Of a DNA stretch of 15,552 bases, positions 1 to 7,865 are shown piece after piece. Both the position numbers and the translations under genes were made by a program. Each line of letters starts with the position of its first letter. The first letter of the stretch is position 1. Source of the DNA: Eimeria necatrix (taxonomy: Eukaryota > Apicomplexa > Conoidasida > Eucoccidiorida > Eimeriidae); contig NW_013651696.1 of assembly GCF_000499385.1 (NCBI RefSeq), positions 8,407 to 23,958 on the forward strand, written 5' to 3'. The notes under the pieces were generated by a model. The model had not been told where the DNA came from and did no database searches. It was given only the letters and a program-made list of their open reading frames with translations.

Positions 1-820
1 CAAAACTTAGGGAAATGTGACGGAGTCACAGTAGAATGGTACATTATGCTAGAGAATGCACTACGTCGGGCTGAATCTGGACGGCGCCTCATGGTAATAA
101 GGGTCCTTCCGCGCCTGTCCGTGGGAAGAGTGCAACTCAACATTGAACGCTGGAGACAAGGCACTGCTTAGGAAAAAGTACTGATTGTAGTAGAAGTGCT
201 AAGCAGCGGTTTTAAGCTGCTGTGACAGGGCCCAAAGCCAGAAGTGCCTTCCCTTACTGCAAGAAGCAGTAAGGAAAGGCATTTCTGACACTCTTCGGAC
301 ACGAATAAAGAGATAACATCCTCTAGCCAAAAATGCATAATGGCCTCTTCCGTCGCCAGCCAAAAAATCGATTACATGTCAGAAACACTACTACAGAGTG
401 CAGTAAGCCGTGAACTGGAGAGCGGAGGCAAAGTAAGAGGTGGAGCAAACCTAGGAGTTAGCCCGCCTGAAAGCGACTGTGGCGAAAGCTATTGATTGAA
501 AAGGTAACTGGAAAGTTCCATTTTAGGACCACATCGGCTCAATCAACGCAAGATTAAGAGGCAGGCGTAATCTGACGAACTGAAAGCCTACGTGAATGAC
601 GGCTTTGTGGCATACCCGTAAAGAGCAATAGCGAAGAAAAGAGAACGCGCACTTCGCCGAGCGTTGGACGTTCCAGGAGCTCTTTAGACAAGGGATTGTT
701 TTAGACATATAAATAGAGAACGCTTTGAACTGCCCGATTCGAGGCCACGCTCGTCTCCAACTATGCAGAAGGTGACAAGAATTCACCGTGGTTCCATGTG
801 AAGCTTAAGTATAGTCTGTT
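1..820 (-). other. Unassigned part of element 1 downstream of protease
   Basis: This stretch should hold the protease-to-RT part of element 1 on the minus strand. I see no RT motif such as YxDD, and no zinc knuckle, on either strand. A minus frame at 786-523 is open for 87 codons but shows no domain I recognise. The stretch contains an imperfect hairpin (239-287) and an 8-bp inverted repeat CTGCTTAG/CTAAGCAG (164-171 and 199-206). It could equally be a second insertion into the element. Confidence 0.35.
239..287. repeat. Inverted repeat, 22-bp arms, 5-nt loop
   Basis: The left arm 239-260 pairs with the right arm 266-287 around the loop AAGAA (261-265). Of 22 positions, 20 are Watson-Crick, one is a G.T wobble and one is a C.A mismatch. 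The central part reads CCCTTACTGC on the left and GCAGTAAGG on the right. The size and imperfect pairing resemble a small foldback or a hairpin precursor RNA. No promoter or conservation evidence supports transcription. Confidence 0.7.
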
Positions 821-999
821 TGGTTGTGTCACCTCAGATTGGAGAAGAGGCGAATTGCCAACTTAGATGCTCGTCGTATCATGCAAACACTAATTTGTCT
901 TTTCCACGTGTTGCACAAACACAGAACTACATTTTCCGATACCTTTCAGCGGGTTCCCCACGAAACACTCTGTCATAGGCAACTGGTCCCACTAAGAAG

Positions 1000-1189
1000 T
1001 ACCAGGAAAGCGTGCATGTCCTCACCACATCGTCAACCCCGGCACAACCCGATCAATGCGTAATCATTCACCTGTAGTTACGGTGAACCTATGCTTCTCC
1101 GGAAGTATCCGCATCTTGAGGTGCGGCCGTTCTACTGTTTCAGGACTAATGAAGCTTCTCGAAGCCCCAGTGTCCAAGAGCGCCTCACA
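1000..1189 (-). pseudogene. Retrotransposon aspartic protease (retropepsin) fragment, element 1
   Basis: The minus strand translates to a retropepsin active site, ALLDTGASRSFIS, with the catalytic aspartate codon at 1172-1174 read in reverse. It is followed by an open run of about 30 residues that fits the flap-side part of the fold. The active-site triad D-T-G is intact, but the frame is broken by a stop just upstream (about 1187-1189) and more stops downstream, so no working enzyme is made. In Ty3/Gypsy elements this enzyme cleaves the Gag-Pol polyprotein. Its place, downstream of gag on the same strand, is as expected. The downstream limit is uncertain because the similarity fades. Confidence 0.82.
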
Positions 1190-1477
1190 TTAACTCCCTG
1201 CAAGCTCAACACGAAGTACCGCTGTCGCACCCACATAACACAAAGCCTCTTGGTTGTAAGACTCCTTCGCACAAGTTGACGGCCACCAATGCAGCACAAT
1301 ATCTGTTGCCTCTGGCCTGCAGTCTTCCTCTGTTGCCTTTAAAGACTTCCCGCTGCTATCCGTTTTCTCGTACAGAACCTGTTCACTTCGGATCGGCGCC
1401 TGCCCAGACTCCCACCGCGTTTCTGATGGCTCCTGAGTTTTCTGCACGTCCGCATCGATCGAATTAGTTATCTCCAC
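1190..1477 (-). pseudogene. Gag-Pol linker upstream of protease, element 1 (open fragment)
   Basis: A 95-codon frame on the minus strand stays open and ends at a stop immediately before the LDTGAS protease motif. Its last part (AVLRVELAGS) has the short beta-strand pattern normally found just before a retropepsin active site, so it belongs to the same polyprotein. The rest is acidic and rich in Glu, Ser and Thr. Several cysteines are present (DCRPEA, STCAKE, ALCYVG), but they do not form a CCHC zinc knuckle. Its reading frame is better kept than gag or RT nearby. Confidence 0.6.
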
Positions 1478-1479
1478 CG

Positions 1480-1687
1480 TGTTAAGGAGTTGGTTCCCTC
1501 ACACGAGGGAGACCGAAAAGGCATTAGAACCTGTCGCTACCGCACACAAGATCCCTTTGCCATGGTTAGGCGGCCTAGAACGCTCGTCTCCAACCACGCC
1601 TAGGACGCGTTGTTTAGAGGGTAAAGTCTTCTCAGTGCGCGGACAGGTGGGCTACCGACTGCTCGTGCCCTACGGCTCGGTCCGGCC
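1480..1687 (-). other. Diverged part of element 1 between gag and linker
   Basis: By position this should be the C-terminal third of gag. No frame resembles the usual continuation of this Gag family, and the gag copy at 7866 stops at almost the same point, so no sister copy in the window is available for comparison. It may be diverged gag or a small rearrangement. Nothing else is recognised here. Confidence 0.3.
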
Positions 1688-1819
1688 TCGGTGAGTTCGT
1701 CGGTGGCGATTCCACACCACGCTCCACTAAAGCCGCATACTGGTCCGTGTAATTCTTAGGGTTACCATTCCACCGTACTTCAGCCAACTCCGTCAGAAAA
1801 TGACTTCACGACATTGTTT
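1688..1819 (-). pseudogene. gag pseudogene, 3' segment, element 1
   Basis: The minus-strand translation contains VRWNGNPKNYTDQYAALVER. This aligns with VRWNGNPKEYTDRFAAVAER in the other gag copy (7866-8500), and the DNA is alignable base by base from about 1688 to 1819. A frameshift lies near the GVES/APDEL position. The segment continues the gag piece that ends at 3002; a 1172-bp insert separates them. Gag forms the virus-like particle of the retrotransposon. This copy cannot produce it. Confidence 0.88.
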
Positions 1820-1824
1820 TTTCG
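1820..1824. repeat. Candidate target-site duplication TTTCG, left copy
   Basis: TTTCG occurs here and again at 2997-3001, at the two edges of the insert that splits gag. Keeping one copy and removing 1825-3001 gives a sequence colinear with the gag copy at 7985-8012, apart from one base in a T run. That makes a 5-bp duplication plausible. Confidence 0.6.
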
Positions 1825-2996
1825 AGCCATTTATTCCTACCATGAAAACGCTATTTGAGAGAGTCCTGAATGTCTCTACATCATGATTATTCTGCAGTGG
1901 AGGAGCAACAAACCATGACAGCTGCACACAGCTTGTCAAGTTAGACATGAAACGAAACGCACGATCAGTGACGTTTGCCTTACTCAAATGAAGATCATGT
2001 AGCATGTGTTCGGGGGCTCTCAGCAACCCGCAAGTTTTCTTCATGGTGGCGTACTCTATATCTGTTCGAAACGCGCTGGCCAGCAATATCTCCTAGACAC
2101 TGCAAATGCACATACTGAGAGCAAAACACGGGCGCGTAGCACATGACGTGCACTTCACTAGGTAGAGACAATGACACCCAAGAACACAACGCTGATGGAG
2201 CGCCCACCATATGCACTCTCGCTGCAAAATATGAAACGACTTAGCGTAGTTAATCCTCGTATTCACTCATGACGCGTGCACGGAAAACTACACGCAGCGA
2301 GCAAATTAGCATTATTCTCTTATATATAGCCTTTAACACATTCCGTGTTGGTCAGTTTTCGAGATCCTGCTGCAGTATGCTTTAGTCAGCAAAGCAGAGC
2401 AAACTTGGTGGAAACACGTTAAGCTTTTCCACAAAACCATTGCATTCTCTCGTTTTTGGAAACATGTCAGAGGTGCGTTGTACGTAGAAAAGGCCTGGCA
2501 TACTGCACAGTATTGTATTGTAGTCCAGTTGATACAACCGTGGAAAATGAATGCTTCAATAGCCATCCTCCCAATGGACAAACACTAGAGTGCAAGAGAA
2601 AAGGAACCCTATTGGTTCTCAAATGGCACACTGGATTCACATACTCATTGAGAAAGGCACAAAAACTTAGAAGTTAGCATCTTGTGAGCTAGCAGCCAAG
2701 CATTGTTTTTTTGTGAGCTAGCAGCCAAGCATTGTTTCCCTGCAGAGGCAAGCTCACTTAAATCACGGCTCCATCAGCCAGTGCCAAATGCACCACATAG
2801 AGAACAACTCTGCCTACGGACACACGAACGACCAGACCTAGTCAATAGCCTTACATTTGTTCACGCAACTACAGTTGTGGAAGTGCTTTATACAGTTCGC
2901 CCAACACACTCGCTGCCGGTTCACACTCCGTCGCCTATTTGTGTAGCGTATCTGCTCACAGGTTACAAAAGAACAGTTACCCAATCATATTTTAAA
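1825..2996. mobile_element. Insert of unknown type splitting gag of element 1
   Basis: The insert is 1172 bp and interrupts gag between two segments that are adjacent in the intact sister alignment. TTTCG borders it on both sides. I see no terminal inverted repeats, no TG...CA ends, no poly(A) tail and no LTR, so the class is undecided. A plus frame at 2456-2677 starting at TTG encodes 73 residues with RRKG and a basic/aromatic stretch (LLVLKWH). This faintly recalls the end of piggyBac-type transposase cores, but piggyBac duplicates TTAA, so I do not assign it. It also holds a 27-bp tandem duplication. Confidence 0.65.
2682..2737. repeat. Perfect 27-bp tandem duplication, period 29
   Basis: The 27 bases at 2682-2708 (starting TTGTGAGCTAGCAGCC) recur without change at 2711-2737, separated by two extra Ts in a T run. 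Perfect identity within an otherwise decayed region indicates a recent slippage or local duplication event. It lies inside the insert in element 1. Confidence 0.95.
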
Positions 2997-3001
2997 TTTC
3001 G
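2997..3001. repeat. Candidate target-site duplication TTTCG, right copy
   Basis: This is the partner of 1820-1824, immediately left of the resumed gag sequence. Confidence 0.6.
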
Positions 3002-3560
3002 GAAACGTTCCAAAAGCCAGCGCTGTACCGTTGCCCAGTCACCTAGGTCCGTAGTTCGCTGTAGATATATCCGTTAGACCCGGGCCCACAAGGTGGTCCA
3101 CAAGTGCGTTTCCCCACTCGCAGGTCTCCAATCCCATTTGGGTGTGCCGTCCCGTCGTTCAATACGCATTAAAAAGGACTGCATAGTGCTGCCGCCTTCA
3201 GAAAGCATAGTAAACATTGCGCCCTATTCTCCGGACCCGTCTATAACGTTCCTTATCACGGCCATCGCAGAGTGGAGTTGGTCCCACGTGAACTACGGAC
3301 TGTCTTCTGGCATGCGGGTAACGTTGGCTATAGGTGCCACCTGTGGGGACATCTCTCCATGCCGATTCGGCCGCTCTGCCACGGTGGGTTTCGGAGTAGC
3401 ATGACGGTGATGGGCCAATGTCCCGCTGGGCATTTTACTTACAGACATTGTAGAAGTCTCTTGTTGCATGGGAACGATTACGCGTCCGTTGAGTATGTGC
3501 ACCCCTAACTGTGCTAACAAATCTAGGTTTGAATCATCGAGGCAGAGTGTTTCTACTCTC
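3002..3560 (-). pseudogene. gag pseudogene, 5' segment, element 1
   Basis: The minus strand encodes the N-terminal and central part of Gag. Recognisable runs shared with the copy at 7866-8560 are QQETSTMSVSKMPS, HHRHATPKPTVAERP, TWDQLHSA and MRIERR. The N-terminal part (from about 3560) is open and continues upstream of the internal methionine used in the other copy, suggesting that the true Gag start lies near the primer-binding site. Damage includes a stop just after MPEDSP (about 3292), another near the SGE position, and a frameshift near the QMGLE region. The gene resumes at 1819 beyond the insert. It is non-functional. Confidence 0.9.
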
Positions 3561-3587
3561 AGGTCCAGAACGAAAAAATGTTTTATT

Positions 3588-3605
3588 CTGGAACAGTCTC
3601 CCAAA
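3588..3605 (-). other. Damaged primer-binding site, element 1
   Basis: The bases between gag and the LTR align with the better-preserved site at 8584-8601, but several positions have changed. The spacer next to the LTR end (CCCAAATGTAG on the plus strand) is kept. Confidence 0.5.
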
Positions 3606-4025
3606 TGTAGTGCACAGCGCCTTCTGCTGTGACTATGTTGCTACCTGGCTCATGAATAGGCAGCAGTAGGAAAATCCTCTACTTTAGACGCGTCCCTCAT
3701 GAAACACATACCAAAATTTCAATAAAATAAGTCATCTTCCGAGTTCCCAATCCGATTTTCGTCAAAGTCCCCCCCACTCAGGTTCTTGCTTTCTTGGCCC
3801 TCTGGGGTGGTGGCCCGCACTGGTGCCTGCGCTATCGCCAGCCCCAATATTTGGGTATTTACAGACACGACTAGTATACAGATGCTAATTTGCTTATAAG
3901 TTGCCTTACTTCGTTACTAGTAAGAAGTTTCCGCGCAAATTCAGCGTGTTAACCTCTTATATGTCACCCCCCAGCTACACGCTTCATGTCAGCAGCAAAC
4001 CCTATTGTAGTGCCTGCACATTGCA
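3606..4025 (-). repeat. LTR of element 1 (5' LTR, minus orientation)
   Basis: This 420-bp repeat starts on the plus strand with TGTAGTGC and ends with a worn CACATTGCA, in place of GCACTACA. Most of its length aligns with the solo LTR at 9219-9635. Shared blocks include ACGCGTC followed by CATGAA, CCCCACTCAGG, GGGGTGGTGGCCCGCAC and GCGTGTTAACCTCTT. It directly adjoins the primer-binding site and gag, so it is the 5' LTR. TTATAAG at about 3894 could be a remnant LTR TATA element. Confidence 0.88.
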
Positions 4026-4835
4026 ATACAGTAGTACGCAATGCGTCAACAGGCCAATATGCGCCGTCTCACCCTTGATCCGTTAAAGGTTCGATGCAGG
4101 CCACAGGATATCCCCGCAAAACTACACAACATGTACAGCTTAACTCAACAATTCAGGACTCGTAGGCGACAACAAAGTTCGCCAGAGGCTGAGTTATTTA
4201 CTTATCAAAGATGCACCCAGTGCTGCAGAAAGCTCCTACGGTTTCCAACACTTTCAAACACTTCCGTGCGCGGTTTTCCCTTAGCTCACTGCAAGAGAAT
4301 AATGCAATCCTTGCAGATTCTGCCTCTGCAGTTCAGCTGGGCAACTAGCATGGAGAAGTGCCAGCCTGTAGGCAAAAAACAAAAAATACAGAGCTTAGAA
4401 TAATGTTTTAGAGAGCTTCAGATCCAAAGGTTCAAGCACCCAAATTTAAATGCGTTTGTAACAAGCAGTAGTCTACAAAAGTTTTGGGATAAATCAACCT
4501 CGAGTTTCAGCATCTCGCGCGATGTCGGACGAACCGACCTTGAGATGCACTTGAGAGTTTGTCAGAGCCTATGTAGAGGTAGTTTTGTAAAATATATATT
4601 CATGACTAGCCCTGAATTCGCGATCTAACTCCGGCTCCCTTGGGTTATATCTCCCAGCAAAGAACGCCTGATGTCGGCATCTCTCACCTCGTCCAAATAT
4701 TTCATGACCTTTCCATCGATTTCCTTGCTGTTTGTTTGAAATGTAGCTGGAACATTCTTCAGGCAAGAATGCATTACCTCATGCCACCGCAATTGACTGG
4801 AAACAGTTTTTCACCTATCCCTCTGCCATTGTTGG
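4026..4835. other. Unassigned flanking DNA
   Basis: This 810-bp stretch lies between two LTRs and shows no LTR, gag or pol similarity. A plus frame at 4041-4403 is open for 120 codons and is basic, with several cysteines, but has no domain I recognise and no gene-like context. I treat it as chance. Nothing else stands out. Confidence 0.5.
4831..4835. repeat. Candidate target-site duplication GTTGG, left copy
   Basis: It matches ATTGG at 5231-5235 in four of five bases, at the two edges of the solo LTR at 4836-5230. One substitution after insertion would explain the mismatch. Confidence 0.55.
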
Positions 4836-5230
4836 TGTAGCGCACAGGCACTACAATGGGGCTGGTTAGTGCTCTAGAGAGGATACCTAGCCAGCGACCT
4901 ACGAGGGGTCGCAAGACTGGTGGTGGACAGGGCAAAAAGTAAGAGAAATCGATTATTATTTTATATGCACACGTGAATTCGTGGAAATGCGTGGAGACTG
5001 GGGCTGGAGACAGCGCCGGCGCCAGGGCGAGCCTCCCTCCCTTAGGGACTAGGAGGCGAGCTCCCAGGAGGGAGCGAAACAGGCAGACAGATTTGAGAAA
5101 CTCATGAATTTGTATTCATATTTGCAATAGCTATAGTTTCTAGGAAATGGACTTGCGTAGGGTGCAGTCTATAGGCCCTGCCCAAGGGACAGAAAGCACG
5201 TAGTCGCAGCTGCGGGCGCAGTGCACTACA
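4836..5230 (+). repeat. Solo LTR, plus orientation, subfamily like 8604-9007
   Basis: This 395-bp repeat begins TGTAGCGCACAGGCACTACA and ends GTGCACTACA. It aligns with the reverse complement of the LTR at 8604-9007. Shared blocks include ATGGGGCTGG, AGCGACCTAC, TGGGGCTGG, GCGAGCCTCC, GGCGAGCTCCCAG and GGCAGACAGATTT. No gag or primer-binding site follows it, and a near-perfect 5-bp duplication flanks it. It is therefore best read as a solo LTR left by recombination between the two LTRs of a former full element. Confidence 0.85.
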
Positions 5231-5402
5231 ATTGGGCAAGCAGGGCTCATGAAATCTTGCTTCTGCCACCACGGTAGAAATGTATTTAGTTTCCCCCAGT
5301 ACATCTGGAACAGTATAAATAACGTGCGTGGGGAACTGACAACGGCCAGGGTATTTGATACTTCATAGCAAACCCTGATGAGCACTTTCCGCTCGCCAGA
5401 AC
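5231..5402. other. Flanking DNA between two LTRs
   Basis: About 170 bp of unassigned sequence begin with the right copy of the ATTGG duplication (5231-5235). They end with AGAAC (5398-5402), the left target-site duplication of element 2. No gene is seen. Confidence 0.6.
5398..5402. repeat. Target-site duplication AGAAC, left copy (element 2)
   Basis: AGAAC precedes the TGTAGTGC start of the LTR at 5403 and recurs at 9205-9209, immediately after the end of the downstream LTR remnant. Both LTRs are in plus orientation and of the same subfamily. Confidence 0.72.
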
Positions 5403-5831
5403 TGTAGTGCGCAGGCACGACAATGTGGCTTGCTGGTGACCTTAAGAAAATAGTCAGCTCGTAACATTTAAGAGGCTAAGCGGTTAAGACACTGTTCATG
5501 GGCGGAAACGTATTCCTAGTCAAGTAGGAAATCAATTTGTCAGCAAAAAAGCATGCATAAACTAGAAATGTCTATGACTACTCTAAGATTGGGGCTGGCA
5601 ATAACGCCGGCACCGGTGCGGGTCACCGCCCATCCGGGCCAAGAAAGCGAGAACCATGAGTGAGCGACTTTTGAGAAATTTGGAAATTGAGAACTGGAAA
5701 GAGGAGAGCCTTTTTGATAATTTGGTCTTCGTTTCATGAGAAATGCGTCGAAAGTAGATACAATTTCATAGGACGCCCTAGTCGTAAGCCATGTAGCATC
5801 GTAGTAGCTGCATAGAACGCGACGTACTACG
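5403..5831 (+). repeat. Upstream LTR of element 2
   Basis: This 429-bp repeat runs from TGTAGTGCGCAGGCACGACA to a worn GTACTACG. It aligns with the reverse complements of 9219-9635 and 3606-4025. Shared blocks are GGGGCTGGCAATA, GGCACCGGTGCGGG, AAATTTGG, TTTCATGAGAAATGCGTCGAAAGTAG and AGCATCGTAGTAGCTGC. It precedes RT in the same orientation, although the primer-binding site, gag and protease expected between them are gone. Confidence 0.82.
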
Positions 5832-5839
5832 GCAGGTTT

Positions 5840-6300
5840 CCATTAAATACATATGGCTATGCAGGGTCGCTGGATGACGGCTTTCTGTTCCGCCCTGGGG
5901 CTATTCAAATACCACGTTATGCCCTTTTGTGCTTAAGGGTGCACCAGCTACGTTCCAGGCAAACATTAAAGCCTATCTACAACGTTTATTAGGACATGGC
6001 GTTACTGCGTAGCTAGATGAGAGACTTATTGGTAGTCCCTACGTCTCTAGGCACGTTGCTCTCCTGTGACAAGTCGACAGTATTTTTCTTAAACATCAGT
6101 TTTACCCTAAATTCCGCAAATACAATTTTGCCAAGCAAGCAATCACATATTTGGGTTATACAATCACTGCTGCAAGGATCAAACCTGCAGAAGACAAAAT
6201 CGAAGCCATTTGGCATTGGCCAGAGGTGCTGGAGAGCGAGACGCAGGCGTGCCAGTTCCTCGCGCCATGAATTACTTTTGCGTGTTTATGGGACCTGACT
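5840..6300 (+). pseudogene. Reverse transcriptase fragment, element 2
   Basis: The plus strand encodes the palm region of a Ty3/Gypsy RT. TAFCSALGLFKYHVMPF (5873 onward) is followed, after a one-base frame change near 5929, by ATFQANIKAYLQRLLGHGVT and then the catalytic YxDD position. There the tyrosine codon is a stop (TAG, 6010-6012) and the motif reads stop-L-D-E, so one of the two paired aspartates is lost as well. Later comes AITYLGYTITAARIKPAED, typical of the thumb/connection boundary. A TGA at about 6067 and a frame change near 6265 add damage. The N-terminal half of RT is missing. RT copies the element RNA to DNA; this copy is dead. Confidence 0.93.
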
Positions 6301-6850
6301 AGGCTGACGCCGCCTGGCCGCTGTTTGATGTTACGCGTAAAGACGTTCGTTTCAAGTGAACAGAGCTTCACACGGAGGCAGTGAGGCAGCTCAAACAGCG
6401 CTTAATCGATTTCACTGCATTGCAAGTCCCTGACACCATGAAGCCTTATACACGGACGCCGCCGCTTATGCAATCGGAGCGGTCCTAGAACAAGACGGCA
6501 AGCCCATCGGTTTCCTCAGCCAAGTCATGAGCTCCACACAGCAGAAACACTCGATATACGATCAAGAACTCCTGGCGTTGGTCACCGCCCTGCACAAGTG
6601 GTCTCACTTGCTCCGACTTGCAAGGGTTACGGCTCATACTGATCGCTAAGCTCTCACCTATCTCCAGCGACTCCAAGCATCGAAGCCTCTGCGCGAAGGC
6701 ACCGTCCAGTGGCTAGATTTCCTGGCTGGGTTCCCATATTTTCACATCGCTTACGTTCAAGGTGCGCGCAATCAGGCGGCTGATGCCTTGTCTCGCCTTC
6801 CCGGTCTCCCAAACGCCTGCTCGCACGACACACCACCGACACCACCGATG
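6300..6850 (+). pseudogene. RNase H domain fragment, element 2
   Basis: The domain degrades template RNA during reverse transcription. All four acidic active-site residues can be placed: YTD (Asp codon 6455-6457), YDQELLALV (Glu 6566-6568), AHTD (Asp 6641-6643) and NQAADALSR (Asp 6782-6784). A stop at 6647-6649 interrupts the domain just after the third. Before 6449 the connection segment (VRQLKQRLIDFTALQVPDTM) is in another frame, so a base change or small deletion lies near 6447. After DALSRLPGL the frame changes once more near 6840. The catalytic residues survive better than those of RT, but the chain cannot be made whole. Confidence 0.93.
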
Positions 6851-7160
6851 TTCGCAATATAGAACAAGCGCGCGCGGCTCCTCGCTCTCGTGGTCGGCCT
6901 GCTAGCGACAGAGAACATGCCAGCATTTGTTCGCGACGACCCAGACAACGCACTTTGCCATTGCCACCTTCACTTGCGCCGCCTGAACACAATCCAGAGG
7001 CGGAACACTCCACACCTACAACGAAGACACTACGTGACCCTCCTGATGTGCACTCATGGCCGCAAGCTTACTCAGAGTCTCCAGTTTTCCGCGCTCCCTA
7101 CGAAGCCGCTACAAAACAACCAGGAGACGCTATTTAGATAGAGTTCCGTAATCGTCAGTT
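6850..7160 (+). pseudogene. RNase H-integrase linker, element 2
   Basis: The frame of codon positions 6850, 6853 and so on is open from about 6850 to a stop at 7135-7137. It encodes an Arg/Pro-rich linker (RAAPRSRGRPASDREHA, PPEHNPEAEHSTP) and then SWPQAYSESPVFRAPYEA. This Pro/Ser/Arg-rich spacer lies between RNase H and the integrase zinc finger in this type of element. It is one frame off both RNase H and the zinc finger. The competing frame (6890-7141) is the shadow, because the one chosen here has the composition expected of a spacer and is longer. Confidence 0.7.
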
Positions 7161-7863
7161 TACCTTCCGCTATGTGCCGCCTTACCTGCACATTTGCTGA
7201 ACTATGGAGAATTTGTGTCCCACAATTCCTTGAGTTCCTTACACACGTTCTGCATTCACACCATGACCATGTCACAGCACTCCATCGAGGCCAGAAAAAG
7301 ACCTTCACGGCTCTGAGCAAGCACTACTACTGGCCAGGAATGCGCGCCTACACTACTGCGTATGTTGAATCATGTACTCCCTGTCGAGAGTCCAAGTCCC
7401 TTAGCTAGAAACCTGTAGGCCTTCTTCAACAGCTACTCATCCCTTCTTGTCGGTGGGAGCACGTGAGCCTTAACGTTATCACAGATCTGCACGGCGCGAT
7501 TCCTGTGATGGTAGACTCCCTCAGCAAAATGGCCCATTTCGTTCCTGCAAATAAGTCATTCACAGCAGTTTACACCGTGGAGCTTCTCGCAGACTGCCTT
7601 ATCCGCTATCACGGTTTTCCAGAGGGGCTCATGTCGGACCGAGACTCCCGTTTCCCCTGGGAACTCTGGCAACAGCTCTGTAGGCGTTTTAACATGAAAC
7701 GCGGCCATATCCTCGTCCTACCTTCCCCACAGCGACGCTCAAACTGAAAGGGTTAACCGTGCACTGGAGGAGATGCGTTGTACTTACATCCAATCTGACG
7801 AACGCGAGTGGAAGCGCTTGCTTCCGGCATTAGAACTTTCCTATAACACGACAAGCCATTTAT
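7160..7863 (+). pseudogene. Integrase fragment (zinc finger and catalytic core), element 2
   Basis: The HHCC zinc-binding region is clear: HSHHDHVTALHRGQKKTF, HYYWPGMRAYTTAYVESC and CTPC. A stop (7406-7408) separates it from the core. In the core the first catalytic Asp of the D,D(35)E set is replaced by Asn (SLNVITDL, codon 7472-7474). The second Asp (SDRDSRF, 7637-7639) and the Glu (QTERVNR, 7746-7748) remain. An extra base near 7707-7710 moves the Glu into another frame. The sequence runs on through ELSYNTTSH and ends abruptly near 7863, where minus-strand gag begins. Integrase inserts the cDNA into the host genome; this one lacks its C-terminal part and one catalytic residue. Confidence 0.93.
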
Positions 7864-7865
7864 CC

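Larger units (their letters stand above)
1..4025 (-). mobile_element. Ty3/Gypsy LTR retrotransposon, element 1 (truncated by window edge)
   Basis: Reading on the minus strand, the order is 5' LTR (4025-3606), damaged primer-binding site, gag, aspartic protease. This is the normal Ty3/Gypsy order. The gag of this element is homologous along its length to the gag at 7866-8560, so the two gag pieces (3002-3560 and 1688-1819) are seen to be parts of one gene: the first ends exactly where the second begins in the alignment. Between them lies a 1172-bp insert. The 3' end, including any 3' LTR, lies beyond position 1. The element carries several stops and frameshifts and is not functional. RT is not recognisable between the protease and the left edge; it may be deleted, too decayed, or outside. 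Confidence 0.85.

Noticed and set aside
747..1594. 15-base exact match between 747-761 and 1580-1594
   Set aside because: Similarity does not extend on either side; one such match is near the level expected by chance in 15 kb.
2456..2677. Possible piggyBac transposase piece
   Set aside because: Only a short, loose resemblance (RRKG, LLVLKWH); the flanking duplication is not TTAA and the frame starts at TTG.
3093..3508. Plus-strand open frames over 3093-3404 and 3272-3508
   Set aside because: Both are antisense to gag of element 1, whose homology with the second gag copy is clear.
4085..4105. tRNA-like B box (GGTTCGATGC)
   Set aside because: There is no matching A box, cloverleaf or 3' poly(T), so neither a tRNA nor a tRNA-derived SINE is supported.
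4041..4403. 120-codon plus frame as a gene
   Set aside because: It has no domain, no gene-like context and no second supporting signal; open frames of this length occur by chance here.
6654..7013. Minus-strand open frame of 119 codons
   Set aside because: It is antisense to RNase H and the Arg-rich pol linker; the GC-rich linker keeps the opposite frame open by composition.
6890..7141. Plus frame of 83 codons between RNase H and integrase
   Set aside because: It is one base off the frame that gives the Pro/Arg/Ser-rich spacer, so it is a shadow.
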